From Comamonas sp. B21-038 (GTDB lineage Bacteria; Pseudomonadota; Gammaproteobacteria; Burkholderiales; Burkholderiaceae_C): 64,000 bases of DNA. The position numbers were made by a program, and so were the translations under genes. The notes under the pieces were generated by a model. The model was not told where the DNA came from and ran no database searches. It worked only from the letters and a program-made list of their open reading frames with translations. Shown here one piece after another: positions 53,383-60,961 of this stretch (within the stretch, counting starts at the first letter, position 1; every line of letters starts with the position of its first letter). Location of the stretch: positions 1,426,001-1,490,000 of the forward strand of contig NZ_CP092462.1 of the NCBI RefSeq assembly GCF_022387135.1, read 5' to 3'.

Positions 53383-54323
53383 GCCGGTGGTGCGATCCGC
53401 GCTTCACGCCGCAAGGCCTGTGGCGGCATGCCGAAGCCACGCAGGAAGGCCTCGCGCATATGGCGCCGGTCGCGAAAACCCGTTTCCCTCGCTACGACTT
53501 CAAGGGGATGCCGGCTGCCTTCGATCATCAGCCGCGCGGCCTCGAGCCGCAGTCCTTCCACGGCCTTGGCGGGTGACTGGCCGGTCTCTGCGGTGAAGAC
53601 GCGGCTGAACTGGCGCGGGCTCAGGCTGGCGGCTTCGGCCAGCTCTTCGACGCTCAATGGCTGCGCCAGGTTGCGCCGCGCATGTTCCAGCGCCTGCTGG
53701 ATGCGGTCGGACTTTGGCGCGAGCTTGAGCATCTCGGAATGCTGTGATTGCCCGCCCGAGCGGCGCTGGTGCATGACCAAGCGGTGTGCCACGGAGCGCG
53801 CAATGTCGGCACCGAGATCTTTCTCGACGAGGGCGAGGGCCAAGTCCATCTCTGCCGTCATGCCCGCTGACGTCCACACCGGTCCATCGGCTATGTAGAT
53901 ACGGTCGGCCTCGACCTGGATATGGGGATAGCGCTCCTGCAGCACTTCAGCCCAGTACCAGTGCGTCGTGGCGCGACGCCCGTCGAGCAGACCCGCCTCG
54001 GCCAGAATGAAGGCACCCGTGCACAAGCCTGCGATGCGCCGCGCGCGCGCGGCGATCTTGCTCAGCAGCCGGATCAATTCAGGGGCCGAAGGCATGGGCT
54101 TGATGGTGCCTGCTACCAGCCACGTATCAGCACTGCGGTGCGCGCTGAGCGGCTTGGCTTGCAGCACCAGGCCTGTCGATGCGCGTGCCGATCCGTCCAG
54201 CGCATAGGTTTCCACGGCATAGAAGGGCTGGCCCACCAGCAGATTGGCCAGCTCGAACACGGCCTGGGTGGCCAGCGCCATGACCTGAAAGCCTTCGGGC
54301 AGTATGTAGCCAATGCGGTGCAT
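53379..54323 (-). CDS. GlxA family transcriptional regulator (DJ-1/PfpI domain plus AraC helix-turn-helix)
   Basis: A 314-residue regulator. The N-terminal class I glutamine-amidotransferase-like domain includes MHRIGYILPEGFQVMALATQ and RRIAGLCTGAFILAEAGLLD, where Cys sits at the DJ-1 nucleophile elbow. TTHWYWAEVLQERYPHIQVE follows. The C-terminal AraC domain has PLSVEELAEAASLSPRQFSR and FRDRRHMREAFLRGFGMPPQ. The start is ATG 54323 (AGGA upstream); 25 more in-frame codons lie before it. It ends four bases inside the end of the MocR gene (convergent) and diverges from the SDR gene, which is its likely target. Confidence 0.9.
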   Translation of the reverse strand: MHRIGYILPEGFQVMALATQAVFELANLLVGQPFYAVETYALDGSARASTGLVLQAKPLSAHRSADTWLVAGTIKPMPSAPELIRLLSKIAARARRIAGLCTGAFILAEAGLLDGRRATTHWYWAEVLQERYPHIQVEADRIYIADGPVWTSAGMTAEMDLALALVEKDLGADIARSVAHRLVMHQRRSGGQSQHSEMLKLAPKSDRIQQALEHARRNLAQPLSVEELAEAASLSPRQFSRVFTAETGQSPAKAVEGLRLEAARLMIEGSRHPLEVVARETGFRDRRHMREAFLRGFGMPPQALRREARIAPPA

Positions 54324-54441
54324 AGAGGGTGTCCTGGGGATATGTCCTTTTTTATAACTATATACGTCATTTACGACATTGTCTGCATAGAGGACCATTC
54401 ATGCCATGGACAGCATCTCTCAACCCTCCAGGAGTTTCACC

Positions 54442-55239
54442 ATGGCACAGACCCATCTCGGCACCGCCCTCATCACCGGCGCATCCAGCGGAATCGGTGC
54501 GCTGTACGCGCAGCGACTCGCGCAGCGCGGCTACGACCTGATCCTTGTCGCCCGCAACCGCGAGCGGCTGAATGCGCTGGCGAGCGACATCAGCGCTCGC
54601 ACAGGCCGCGCGGTGGAAGTGCTGCCCGCTGACCTGAACGACCGTACCGCCCTGGCGCAGGTCGAGGCGAAGCTGCGCCAGGACGCCAGCATCACCCTGC
54701 TGGTGAACAACGCGGGCATCGGCACGCACACGCCGTTGCTGCAGAGCGACGTGGAACAGATGACGCGCATGGTCGAATTGAACGTCACCGCACCGATGCG
54801 GCTGGCCTATGCCGCCGTGCCGGGCTTCGTGGAACGTGGACACGGAGCGATCATCAACATCGCATCCATCGTCGCCATCTCGCCAGAGACGCTGAATGGC
54901 GTATACGGTGGCAGCAAGGCCTTTGTGCTGGCCTTCAGCCAGTCGCTGCAGCATGAGCTGGCCGACAAGGGCGTGCAGGTACAGGCGGTTCTGCCTGGTG
55001 CCACTGCCACCGATTTCTGGGCCATTGGCGGGTTACCGGTCGAGCATCTGGATCAGCGCATCGTCATGCGCACCGAGGATCTGGTCGATGCCGCGCTGCT
55101 GGGCTTCGAGCGCGGCGAGAAGGTCAGCATTCCCTCGCTGCATGCCGGCGAGAAATGGGATGCGTACGAGGCCGCACGCCAGGCGATGGCAGGCCAACTG
55201 TCCAGCAGTGCCGTCGCGCCCCGCTATGCCGTGTACTGA
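54442..55239 (+). CDS. short-chain dehydrogenase/reductase (DltE/YdfG-like)
   Basis: A 265-residue classical SDR. The cofactor loop TALITGASSGIGALYAQRLA is at residues 8-27, and the Arg of LILVARNRERLNALA suggests NADP(H). NNAGIGTH, the Ser in IINIASIVAISPETL and the Tyr/Lys pair in VYGGSKAFVLAFSQSLQ complete the catalytic set. The C-terminal part has VLPGATATDFW. AGGAG (54430-54434) lies seven bases before ATG 54442; an upstream ATG at 54406 is in frame but unsupported. A thiolase gene follows after 21 bases. The substrate is unknown. Confidence 0.9.
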   Translation: MAQTHLGTALITGASSGIGALYAQRLAQRGYDLILVARNRERLNALASDISARTGRAVEVLPADLNDRTALAQVEAKLRQDASITLLVNNAGIGTHTPLLQSDVEQMTRMVELNVTAPMRLAYAAVPGFVERGHGAIINIASIVAISPETLNGVYGGSKAFVLAFSQSLQHELADKGVQVQAVLPGATATDFWAIGGLPVEHLDQRIVMRTEDLVDAALLGFERGEKVSIPSLHAGEKWDAYEAARQAMAGQLSSSAVAPRYAVY

Positions 55240-55260
55240 CCACTGCAAGGAGCCTCCGCC

Positions 55261-56394
55261 ATGAAAGCCGTCATCAGCGCTTATACGCGCTCGCCATTCC
55301 ACTTTGCCCGCAAGGGCCGTCTGGCCGAAGTGCGGCCCGACACGCTGGCCGCCCAGGTCGTGCAGGGCCTGCTCCGGCGCTCCGATCTGGATCCCGTGCT
55401 GCTGGAGGACGTGATCCTCGGCTGCGCTTACCCGGAAGCCGCGCAGGGCAACAATCTGGCGCGCATCGTCGGCCTGCTGGCCGGCCTGCCCCAGGCCGTG
55501 GGCGGTATGACGGTGAACCGCTTCTGCGGCTCGTCGATGCAGGCTGTGCACATCGCAGCGGCGCAGATCGAGGCTGGCATGGGCGATGCTTTCCTGTGCG
55601 TGGGCGTGGAGTCGATGACGATGGTGCCGCAGGGCGGCTTCAACTTCTCGCCCCATCCCGAGCTGCAGGCGACGAGCGATGCCTACATCTCCATGGGAGA
55701 GACGGCGGAGAACGTGGCGCAGCGCTGGAACGTGAACCGTGCCGACCAGGAGCTGCTCGCACTGCAGTCCCACCAGAAAGCCGCAACTGCCCGCGACCAA
55801 GGTTTGCTGGCCGAGGAGATCGTGCCCATCCGTTTGCCCGATGGCGAGGTGGTGGAGGCCGACGGTTGCATCCGCCCTGGTACCACCTTGGAGGCGCTGG
55901 CGGGGCTCAAGCCGGCCTTCCGGGCCGATGGCGTGGTCACGGCGGGCACTTCGTCGCCACTGACCGATGGAGCGGCAGCGCTGCTGGTCACCAGCGATGA
56001 CTTTGCCGAACGCCACGGCCTGCAGATGCTGGCGCGCATCCGCAGCTTTGCCACTGTGGGGGTGGACCCGGCCATCATGGGCATTGGCCCGATCCCGGCC
56101 ACGCGCAAGGCACTGGCGCGCGCCGGCCTTGCCGTCACCGACCTGGACGTCGTGGAAATCAACGAGGCCTTCTCATCGCAGGCCCTGGCCTGCATCCGCG
56201 ACTTGGGCCTTGACATGGCGACCGTGAACATCGACGGCGGAGGCCTGGCCATCGGCCACCCGCTGGGTGCCACCGGCGCGCGCATCACCGGCAAGGCTGC
56301 GGCCCTGCTGGCGCGCCAGCAAGGACGCTACGCGCTGGCCACGCAATGCATAGGCGGGGGACAGGGCATCGCTACGGTGCTGGAGAGAGCTTGA
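55261..56394 (+). CDS. thiolase (acetyl-CoA C-acyltransferase)
   Basis: A 377-residue thiolase. The nucleophile Cys89 lies in MTVNRFCGSSMQAVHIAAAQ. The NEAF box is VVEINEAFSSQALACIRDLG, the catalytic His is in GGGLAIGHPLGATGARITG (about residue 333), and the second Cys363 in CIGGGQGIA. It should therefore be fully active in thiolysis of a 3-ketoacyl-CoA or in condensation. AAGGAG lies close before the ATG. It is coupled to the upstream SDR gene, but no hydratase, 3-hydroxyacyl-CoA dehydrogenase or ligase accompanies it, so the pathway is incomplete here. Confidence 0.93.
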   Translation: MKAVISAYTRSPFHFARKGRLAEVRPDTLAAQVVQGLLRRSDLDPVLLEDVILGCAYPEAAQGNNLARIVGLLAGLPQAVGGMTVNRFCGSSMQAVHIAAAQIEAGMGDAFLCVGVESMTMVPQGGFNFSPHPELQATSDAYISMGETAENVAQRWNVNRADQELLALQSHQKAATARDQGLLAEEIVPIRLPDGEVVEADGCIRPGTTLEALAGLKPAFRADGVVTAGTSSPLTDGAAALLVTSDDFAERHGLQMLARIRSFATVGVDPAIMGIGPIPATRKALARAGLAVTDLDVVEINEAFSSQALACIRDLGLDMATVNIDGGGLAIGHPLGATGARITGKAAALLARQQGRYALATQCIGGGQGIATVLERA

Positions 56395-56397
56395 ACG

Positions 56398-56700
56398 ATG
56401 ACCACGCCCACGCCCACTTCCATGGCCATCTCGCCGGTCGGCTCCACGCCCAGCTACTGAGCGGCCCTGTGCTGGCCATGCTCGCCGGGCTGCGTTGGGG
56501 GTGGTGTCCGCCAGCGCCATCCTGCCGGCCTTGCCGTGCATGACATCCGATCTTGGCGCCGCCACCAGCGACACCAGCAGGGTGCGGTAACGCCCGTTCC
56601 TGGCGTTCGCGGTCGGCAGCTGTTCGCCGGGCAGGTATCGATCGTTGGGGCCACCGTGCTGCGCGTGGGGTGGGGCAGGCCATATTTGGGGCGCGGGTGA
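56398..56700 (+). pseudogene. relic of an MFS drug/sugar transporter N-terminus (multiple frameshifts)
   Basis: No intact gene lies between the thiolase and the GntR regulator, but three frames together read like the start of a DHA1-type MFS protein. MTTPTPTSMAISPVGS starts at ATG 56398, then LLSGPVLAMLAGL in another frame. ALGVVSASAILPALPCMTSD, with LGAATSDTS, follows in a third. LAFAVG and QLFAGQVSIVGATVLRVG come last, where intact relatives have an AVGQLFAGPxSDRxGRRP stretch. Stops and shifts separate the pieces, and nothing resembling helix 4 onward remains. The end coordinate is approximate. Confidence 0.5.
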
Positions 56701-56829
56701 CGCGGGAAGCCACTACTGCCCGGAGGCCGGTGGCTGCCGGAGGCCAGCTGGCTGGATGCATGGCAGGCACATCGGCAGAGTTTTGTAGTCCGCAACGCGC
56801 TCGGTCAGCCACGACGTTGATCCATGTCC

Positions 56830-57573
56830 TTATCTGGCCCTCGAAAGGCGGAGCTCTTTGCTGCTTGCGGCAGGACTGGCGGATGCCTGCGATGGCACCA
56901 CGGCGCGCTTGACGTTCTCGCCCGTTCGGCGGATGTGTGCTTCCAGGATGGCGGCGGCTTTGTCTGCATCCCGGGCCAAGGCCGCTTCATACAGCTGCAA
57001 GTGCTCTGTGGGCACCTTGTTGTCGCGCGGCGCCTGGGTGAGGAACAGGCGCCGGTAGCGGTCACTCAGGTCATGCAAGGTGCTGCAAAACTTCAGCAGC
57101 AGCGGCATGCGGCAGGCGGACACCAGCGCCGCATGGTAGTTGCGGTGTGCGGCTTCCCAGGTCTGCTGGGCTTGCGCATTGACGGGCGCTGCGGCAACGC
57201 GGCCAAGCCGGTAGTGCGCGGCGACCAGGGCTTCTTCCCATTGCTCGTCTCCCCACCGGATCGATTCGCGGATGGCCGTGGTTTCGGCCATGCAGCGCAG
57301 GCGGATGAGCTCGTCCAGGTTCTCCGCAGACACCGGGGCCACATGGAAGCCGCGCTGGCCTGCTGCCACGACCAGGCCTTCTGCCGCCAGGCCTGTCAAC
57401 GCCTCACGCAGCGGACTGAAACTGATGCCAAAGCGGGCTTTCAACGCGCTCAGGTGCAGACGCTCACCCGGCGCAATGTCACCGTTCAATATGGCTGTGC
57501 GCAAACGGACTGCCAGCGAATGGGCCAGGGTGCTGCCTTCGTTGTCTGTCTTCAGCAGGGGCAGGCTTTCCAT
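56830..57573 (-). CDS. GntR family transcriptional regulator (FadR/FCD subfamily)
   Basis: A 247-residue regulator. The winged helix includes LAHSLAVRLRTAILNGDIAP, ERLHLSALKARFGISFSPLR and EALTGLAAEGLVVAAGQRGF. The C-terminal all-helical FCD ligand domain has LDELIRLRCMAETTAIRESI, AAHRNYHAALVSACRMPLLL and EHLQLYEAALARDADKAAAI, where the Asp and His residues coordinate a metal that binds carboxylate ligands. It diverges from the VOC gene across 132 bases containing an ATACCGAT inverted repeat, so it probably represses the VOC-CMD pair in response to an organic acid. Confidence 0.9.
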   Translation of the reverse strand: MESLPLLKTDNEGSTLAHSLAVRLRTAILNGDIAPGERLHLSALKARFGISFSPLREALTGLAAEGLVVAAGQRGFHVAPVSAENLDELIRLRCMAETTAIRESIRWGDEQWEEALVAAHYRLGRVAAAPVNAQAQQTWEAAHRNYHAALVSACRMPLLLKFCSTLHDLSDRYRRLFLTQAPRDNKVPTEHLQLYEAALARDADKAAAILEAHIRRTGENVKRAVVPSQASASPAASSKELRLSRAR

Positions 57574-57609
57574 GGGAATCCTCAGAACAAGAAGGGCCGC
57601 ATTCTAGCA

Positions 57610-57638
57610 ATACCGATACTTATGGACACCATCGGTAT
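57610..57638. promoter_or_regulatory. inverted-repeat operator candidate for the GntR regulator
   Basis: ATACCGAT (57610-57617) and ATCGGTAT (57631-57638), a perfect 8-bp inverted repeat with a 13-base centre, in the gap between the GntR and VOC genes. A TATCGATA palindrome at 57667-57674 may be a second site. Confidence 0.55.
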
Positions 57639-57705
57639 CTCAAGAAATGTCGATGAAATGCCAAAATATCGATAATAATTATTTGCAATCGATGGAGGTG
57701 TTGTG

Positions 57706-58632
57706 ATGCATATCGTTGGGTTGAATTCTGTGGTGTACGGTGTGGAGGACTTCGATGTGGCGCGCCGCTACTGGACTGATTTCGGACTGCAGCTCGTGAT
57801 GGATGCACCCGACCAGATCATCTTTTGCACGCCGGAGGGCTCGCAGGTGCATGTGCGGCGCCTCGCAGATCCGATGCTGGCGCCCGCGCCGGTGGCAGGC
57901 CCCACGGTGCGGCAGGTGGTCTGGGGTGTGCAAAACCAGCGCGCGCTGGATGCCATCGCGGCAGAGCTCGGCCAGGACGCCAGCATGCGTACCGATGAGG
58001 CCGGACGGGTGCTCGCCACCGACCCCGCCGGGCACGCGATTGCCTTCGAGCTCAGCTGTGTTGAGCCCATGGTGCAACCGGCTACCGTCTTCAACACCCC
58101 GGGCCATGCGATGCGCATCAATGCTGCGGCGCAGATTTATCCGCGTGCCTACCCCAGCCACATGAGCCATGTGGTGTATGCGGTGCAGAACCTGCAGGAG
58201 ACGGCGGAGTTCTACGAAAAGCGCCTGGGCTTTCGGGTCACCGATTCGTATACCGGCAGCGGCGTGTTTCTGCGGCCCGCCGGTTCGGCAGACCACCACA
58301 GCCTGTTTCTGCTCCAGCGCGGTGATGCGGTGGGCTTTCACCATCTGGCATTCGATGTACGCGACATCCATGAGGTCTTCGGCGGCGGGCTCTTCATGAC
58401 CTCCCGGGGCTGGAAGACCCACATTGGGCCGGGTCGGCATCCGGTGTCCTCCGCCTATTTCTGGTACTTCAAAAACCCCTGCGGGGGCGCTGCTGAATAC
58501 GACTTTGACGCAGATATCTGCGATGACAGCTGGGTGGCCCGGCAGTTTGTCCCCAGTGCCGAGGCCTTTGCGGAGTGGGCTTTTCCGGATGGCGTGCAGC
58601 GCTACCAGGGCATGCAGACCGGCAAGGCATGA
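57706..58632 (+). CDS. VOC superfamily protein with two glyoxalase/dioxygenase modules
   Basis: A 308-residue protein with two vicinal-oxygen-chelate modules, as in extradiol dioxygenases. The first starts MHIVGLNSVVYGVEDFDVAR, the second SHMSHVVYAVQNLQETAEFY. Expected metal ligands in the second are the His of SHVVYAV, a His in VGFHHLAFDVRDIHE and the Glu of GGAAEYDFDAD. A GGAGG (57694-57698) stands seven bases before ATG 57706; a GTG three bases earlier is in frame but too close. It may cleave or isomerise an aromatic or keto-acid substrate; neither substrate nor chemistry is clear. The CMD-like gene follows. Confidence 0.85.
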   Translation: MHIVGLNSVVYGVEDFDVARRYWTDFGLQLVMDAPDQIIFCTPEGSQVHVRRLADPMLAPAPVAGPTVRQVVWGVQNQRALDAIAAELGQDASMRTDEAGRVLATDPAGHAIAFELSCVEPMVQPATVFNTPGHAMRINAAAQIYPRAYPSHMSHVVYAVQNLQETAEFYEKRLGFRVTDSYTGSGVFLRPAGSADHHSLFLLQRGDAVGFHHLAFDVRDIHEVFGGGLFMTSRGWKTHIGPGRHPVSSAYFWYFKNPCGGAAEYDFDADICDDSWVARQFVPSAEAFAEWAFPDGVQRYQGMQTGKA

Positions 58633-58686
58633 CCGCCGGCACCGCGCCATGCCGCCTTTATCTCTCCCCATTGAAAGCAGTTGCAT

Positions 58687-59145
58687 ATGAACTCAAGTCT
58701 TGACACCGCTGCGCTGGCCAAATTTGCGGGCCTGGATTCTCTCGCATCACAAACGGCCGTATGCACCCATGCCCATACCTACCGCAATTTGCTGGGATTT
58801 CTGCCGCACCGGGTGGAGTCCCGGCTCAACTTCACCGGAGGGCTGGATTCGCAGATGCTCAACCTGCAAGAGCGCATGCGCAACCATGCCATGACCACCC
58901 CGCATATCGATGCCAAGACCGTCCAGTTGATGCTGTTTGGCATGCTGCTGATGGATGGCAACGACGCGGCGGAAACCCATGCGATCGCTTCACGCCGTGC
59001 CGGCGCTGGCTGGGCCGAGTTGCAGGCGGTCATCAACCTGTGTTTTCTGTTCCGTGGACTGCCCGCTGCCAACCGGGGCGCCGATATTCTGGTGCGTGTG
59101 GCTGGCCGCGAGAGCCGGGCGGCAGGGGCTGACCACGCGGCATAG
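58687..59145 (+). CDS. carboxymuconolactone decarboxylase-like (AhpD-fold) protein
   Basis: A 152-residue, all-helical protein resembling the CMD/AhpD fold. The C-terminal half reads TPHIDAKTVQLMLFGMLLMD, GNDAAETHAIASRRAGAGWA, ELQAVINLCFLFRGLPAANR. It has the family's hydrophobic-acid-His spacing but not a CxxC redox motif, so a decarboxylase-like or isomerase-like role is more likely than peroxidase activity. The start is ATG 58687; a TTG two codons earlier is in frame. It lies 54 bases after the VOC gene and probably shares its transcript. Function unknown, inferred to act on the VOC product. Confidence 0.72.
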   Translation: MNSSLDTAALAKFAGLDSLASQTAVCTHAHTYRNLLGFLPHRVESRLNFTGGLDSQMLNLQERMRNHAMTTPHIDAKTVQLMLFGMLLMDGNDAAETHAIASRRAGAGWAELQAVINLCFLFRGLPAANRGADILVRVAGRESRAAGADHAA

Positions 59146-59301
59146 CACCTTGGCGCTGGGGGCAGCATGCAAAAAGCCTGAGGTACCCAGCAGGCGTTCC
59201 CGCCCGGCAGCAAAGGTGAGTGCGGCGCTCGGTTGCAGAAGGCGGGCATCATCGGCCCAGGGCAGCGGCAAAGCGCCGGTGCTGGCCCCAAGCCCTTTTG
59301 T

Positions 59302-59319
59302 TTTGTATGATGAATGAAT
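59302..59319 (+). promoter_or_regulatory. operator candidate, copy 1 (TTGTATGATGA motif)
   Basis: TTTGTATGATGAATGAAT, matching 16 of 18 positions with the reverse complement of 60114-60131. It lies 20 bases before the preferred regulator start, suggesting autoregulation. Confidence 0.55.
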
Positions 59320-59339
59320 CTGCACCACCACCGATTGCC

Positions 59340-60041
59340 ATGTCTTTATCGTCACAGCCCGGCAGCAGTCTGCACCACCAGGTGATGGACAGTCTGGGCC
59401 GGCTGATTGCCAGCCCCGAGTATGGGCCAGGGGCCACCTTGCCCAATGAGGAGGAGCTGTGCGAGCGCCTGGGGGTGAGCCGCACTGCGGTGCGCGAGGC
59501 GATCAAGGCGCTGAGCGCCAAGGGCATGCTAGAGGCGCGGCCCCGCACCGGTACCCGCGTGCGGCCGCAAGCGCAGTGGAGCCTGTTTGATGCCGATGTG
59601 CTGGGCTGGCTCTGCAGCCAGGGGGTGGACCAGCAACTGGGCCGGCACCTGATGGTGATGCGCGGCATTCTGGAGCCGGCCGCCGCGTCATTGGCCGCGC
59701 GCATGCACACCGAGGCGCAGCTGCTCAGCCTGCAGCAGGCCTTCGCCGCGATGGAGGCGGCGACCTCGATCGATGAGTGGGTCGTCGCCGATCTGGCGTT
59801 TCACCAGAGCATTCTGCAGGCCACGGGCAACCCTTTGCTGATCTCGCTGGGCGGCATTGTGGCGTCGGCGTTGGAATCCTTGCTCACCGTCAACGCGCAG
59901 CAGGCCGGGCAGTTCAACGATGGCTTGCTCATGCATGGCAAGGTGCTGGCGGCCATTGAGCGGCGCAGCGCCGATGATGCGCAGCTGTGGATGCGGGCGC
60001 TGCTGGCAGACACGATTGCCCGCTGGGGCGCACCCGCTTAA
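59340..60041 (+). CDS. FadR-type GntR transcriptional regulator of the sugar-acid cluster
   Basis: A regulator of about 233 residues. The winged helix reads LHHQVMDSLGRLIASPEYGP, TLPNEEELCERLGVSRTAVR and EAIKALSAKGMLEARPRTGT. The FCD domain has MVMRGILEPAAASLAARMHT, DLAFHQSILQATGNPLLISL and the metal-binding His in LLMHGKVLAAIERR. This subgroup responds to hexonates and hexuronates. The start is uncertain: ATG 59307/59310 would lie inside an operator-like motif, so ATG 59340 is preferred, but neither has a ribosome site. It stands just before the SDR, dehydratase and TRAP genes. Confidence 0.85.
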   Translation: MSLSSQPGSSLHHQVMDSLGRLIASPEYGPGATLPNEEELCERLGVSRTAVREAIKALSAKGMLEARPRTGTRVRPQAQWSLFDADVLGWLCSQGVDQQLGRHLMVMRGILEPAAASLAARMHTEAQLLSLQQAFAAMEAATSIDEWVVADLAFHQSILQATGNPLLISLGGIVASALESLLTVNAQQAGQFNDGLLMHGKVLAAIERRSADDAQLWMRALLADTIARWGAPA

Positions 60042-60113
60042 GGCCTGCCAATCCAGGTATGGCACGGCTGTCACGCAAAGCGCAGGGGCGGCGGAAGTCT
60101 AGGGTTTGCTCGG

Positions 60114-60131
60114 ATTTAATCATCATACAAA
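60114..60131 (-). promoter_or_regulatory. operator candidate, copy 2 (TTGTATGATGA motif)
   Basis: Read on the minus strand it is TTTGTATGATGATTAAAT. It shares an unbroken 12-base core with copy 1 and lies 46 bases before the SDR gene, the first structural gene of the sugar-acid cluster. Confidence 0.6.
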
Positions 60132-60176
60132 TAAACCGATGATGGCGACTTCTGAAATTCTCCAGGTCGCCATTCC

Positions 60177-60947
60177 ATGTCTCGTTCCCTGTTTGATCTG
60201 TCGGGCCGTACAGCGCTGATTACCGGTTCCTCGCGCGGCATTGGGCTGGCGCTGGCCCAGGGCCTGGCGGAATCGGGGGCGACCGTGGTGGTCAACAGCC
60301 GCCAGCAGGCTGCGGTGGATGCGGCGGTGGCGCAGTTGCAGGGCATGGGCCTGCAGGCCCAGGGGGCAGCATTCGATGTGGCGGATCAGGCCGCGGTGGA
60401 GGCCGCCTTTGCTGCGTGGGATGCCCAGGGCCTGGCGATCGACATCGTCGTCAACAATGCCGGCATCCAGCACCGCCAGCCCTTGCTCGATGTGTCGCTG
60501 GAGGACTGGACCCGCGTCATCAACACCAACCTGACGGCCGCCTTTGTGGTGGGCCGCACGGCAGCGCGCCGCATGATCGAGCGCGGCACCGGCGGCAAGA
60601 TCATCAACATCGGCTCGCTCACCAGCGAGGCGGCACGCGCCACGGTCGCGCCCTATACGGTGGCCAAGGGCGGCATCAAGATGCTCTCCAAAGCCATGGC
60701 GGCCGAGTGGGCCATGCACGGCATCCAGGCCAACTCCATCGGCCCGGGCTACATCCTTACCGACATGAACGAGGCCCTGGTCAACAACGTGGCGTTTGAC
60801 GCCTGGGTCAAGGCCAGCAACCCCACGCAGCGCTGGGGCCGCCCCGATGAGCTGGTGGGCACCGCCATCTACCTGGCCTCGGGCGCCTCCAACTATGTCA
60901 ACGGCCAGATCATCTATGTGGATGGCGGCTGGCTGGCGGTACTGTAG
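60177..60947 (+). CDS. SDR oxidoreductase, gluconate 5-dehydrogenase-like
   Basis: A 256-residue classical SDR. MSRSLFDLSGRTALITGSSR begins the protein with the cofactor loop GSSRGIG. NNAGIQHRQPLLDVSLEDWT, IINIGSLTSEAARATVAPYT with VAKGG (Ser, Tyr and Lys of the catalytic set), and IGPGYILTDMNEALV follow. The closing NGQIIYVDGGW is strongly like IdnO/gluconate 5-dehydrogenase and 2-deoxy-gluconate dehydrogenases. It probably oxidises or reduces a sugar acid in the pathway served by the neighbouring dehydratase. It lies 135 bases behind the regulator, with a shared operator motif before it, and 14 bases before the dehydratase gene. Confidence 0.88.
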   Translation: MSRSLFDLSGRTALITGSSRGIGLALAQGLAESGATVVVNSRQQAAVDAAVAQLQGMGLQAQGAAFDVADQAAVEAAFAAWDAQGLAIDIVVNNAGIQHRQPLLDVSLEDWTRVINTNLTAAFVVGRTAARRMIERGTGGKIINIGSLTSEAARATVAPYTVAKGGIKMLSKAMAAEWAMHGIQANSIGPGYILTDMNEALVNNVAFDAWVKASNPTQRWGRPDELVGTAIYLASGASNYVNGQIIYVDGGWLAVL

Positions 60948-60961
60948 GCGGGCGTGTCACC

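Noticed and set aside
50920..57600. Genomic island integrated at the guaA 3' end
   Set aside because: I found no integrase gene and no direct repeat of the guaA end downstream in the window. The region looks accessory, but island boundaries cannot be shown.
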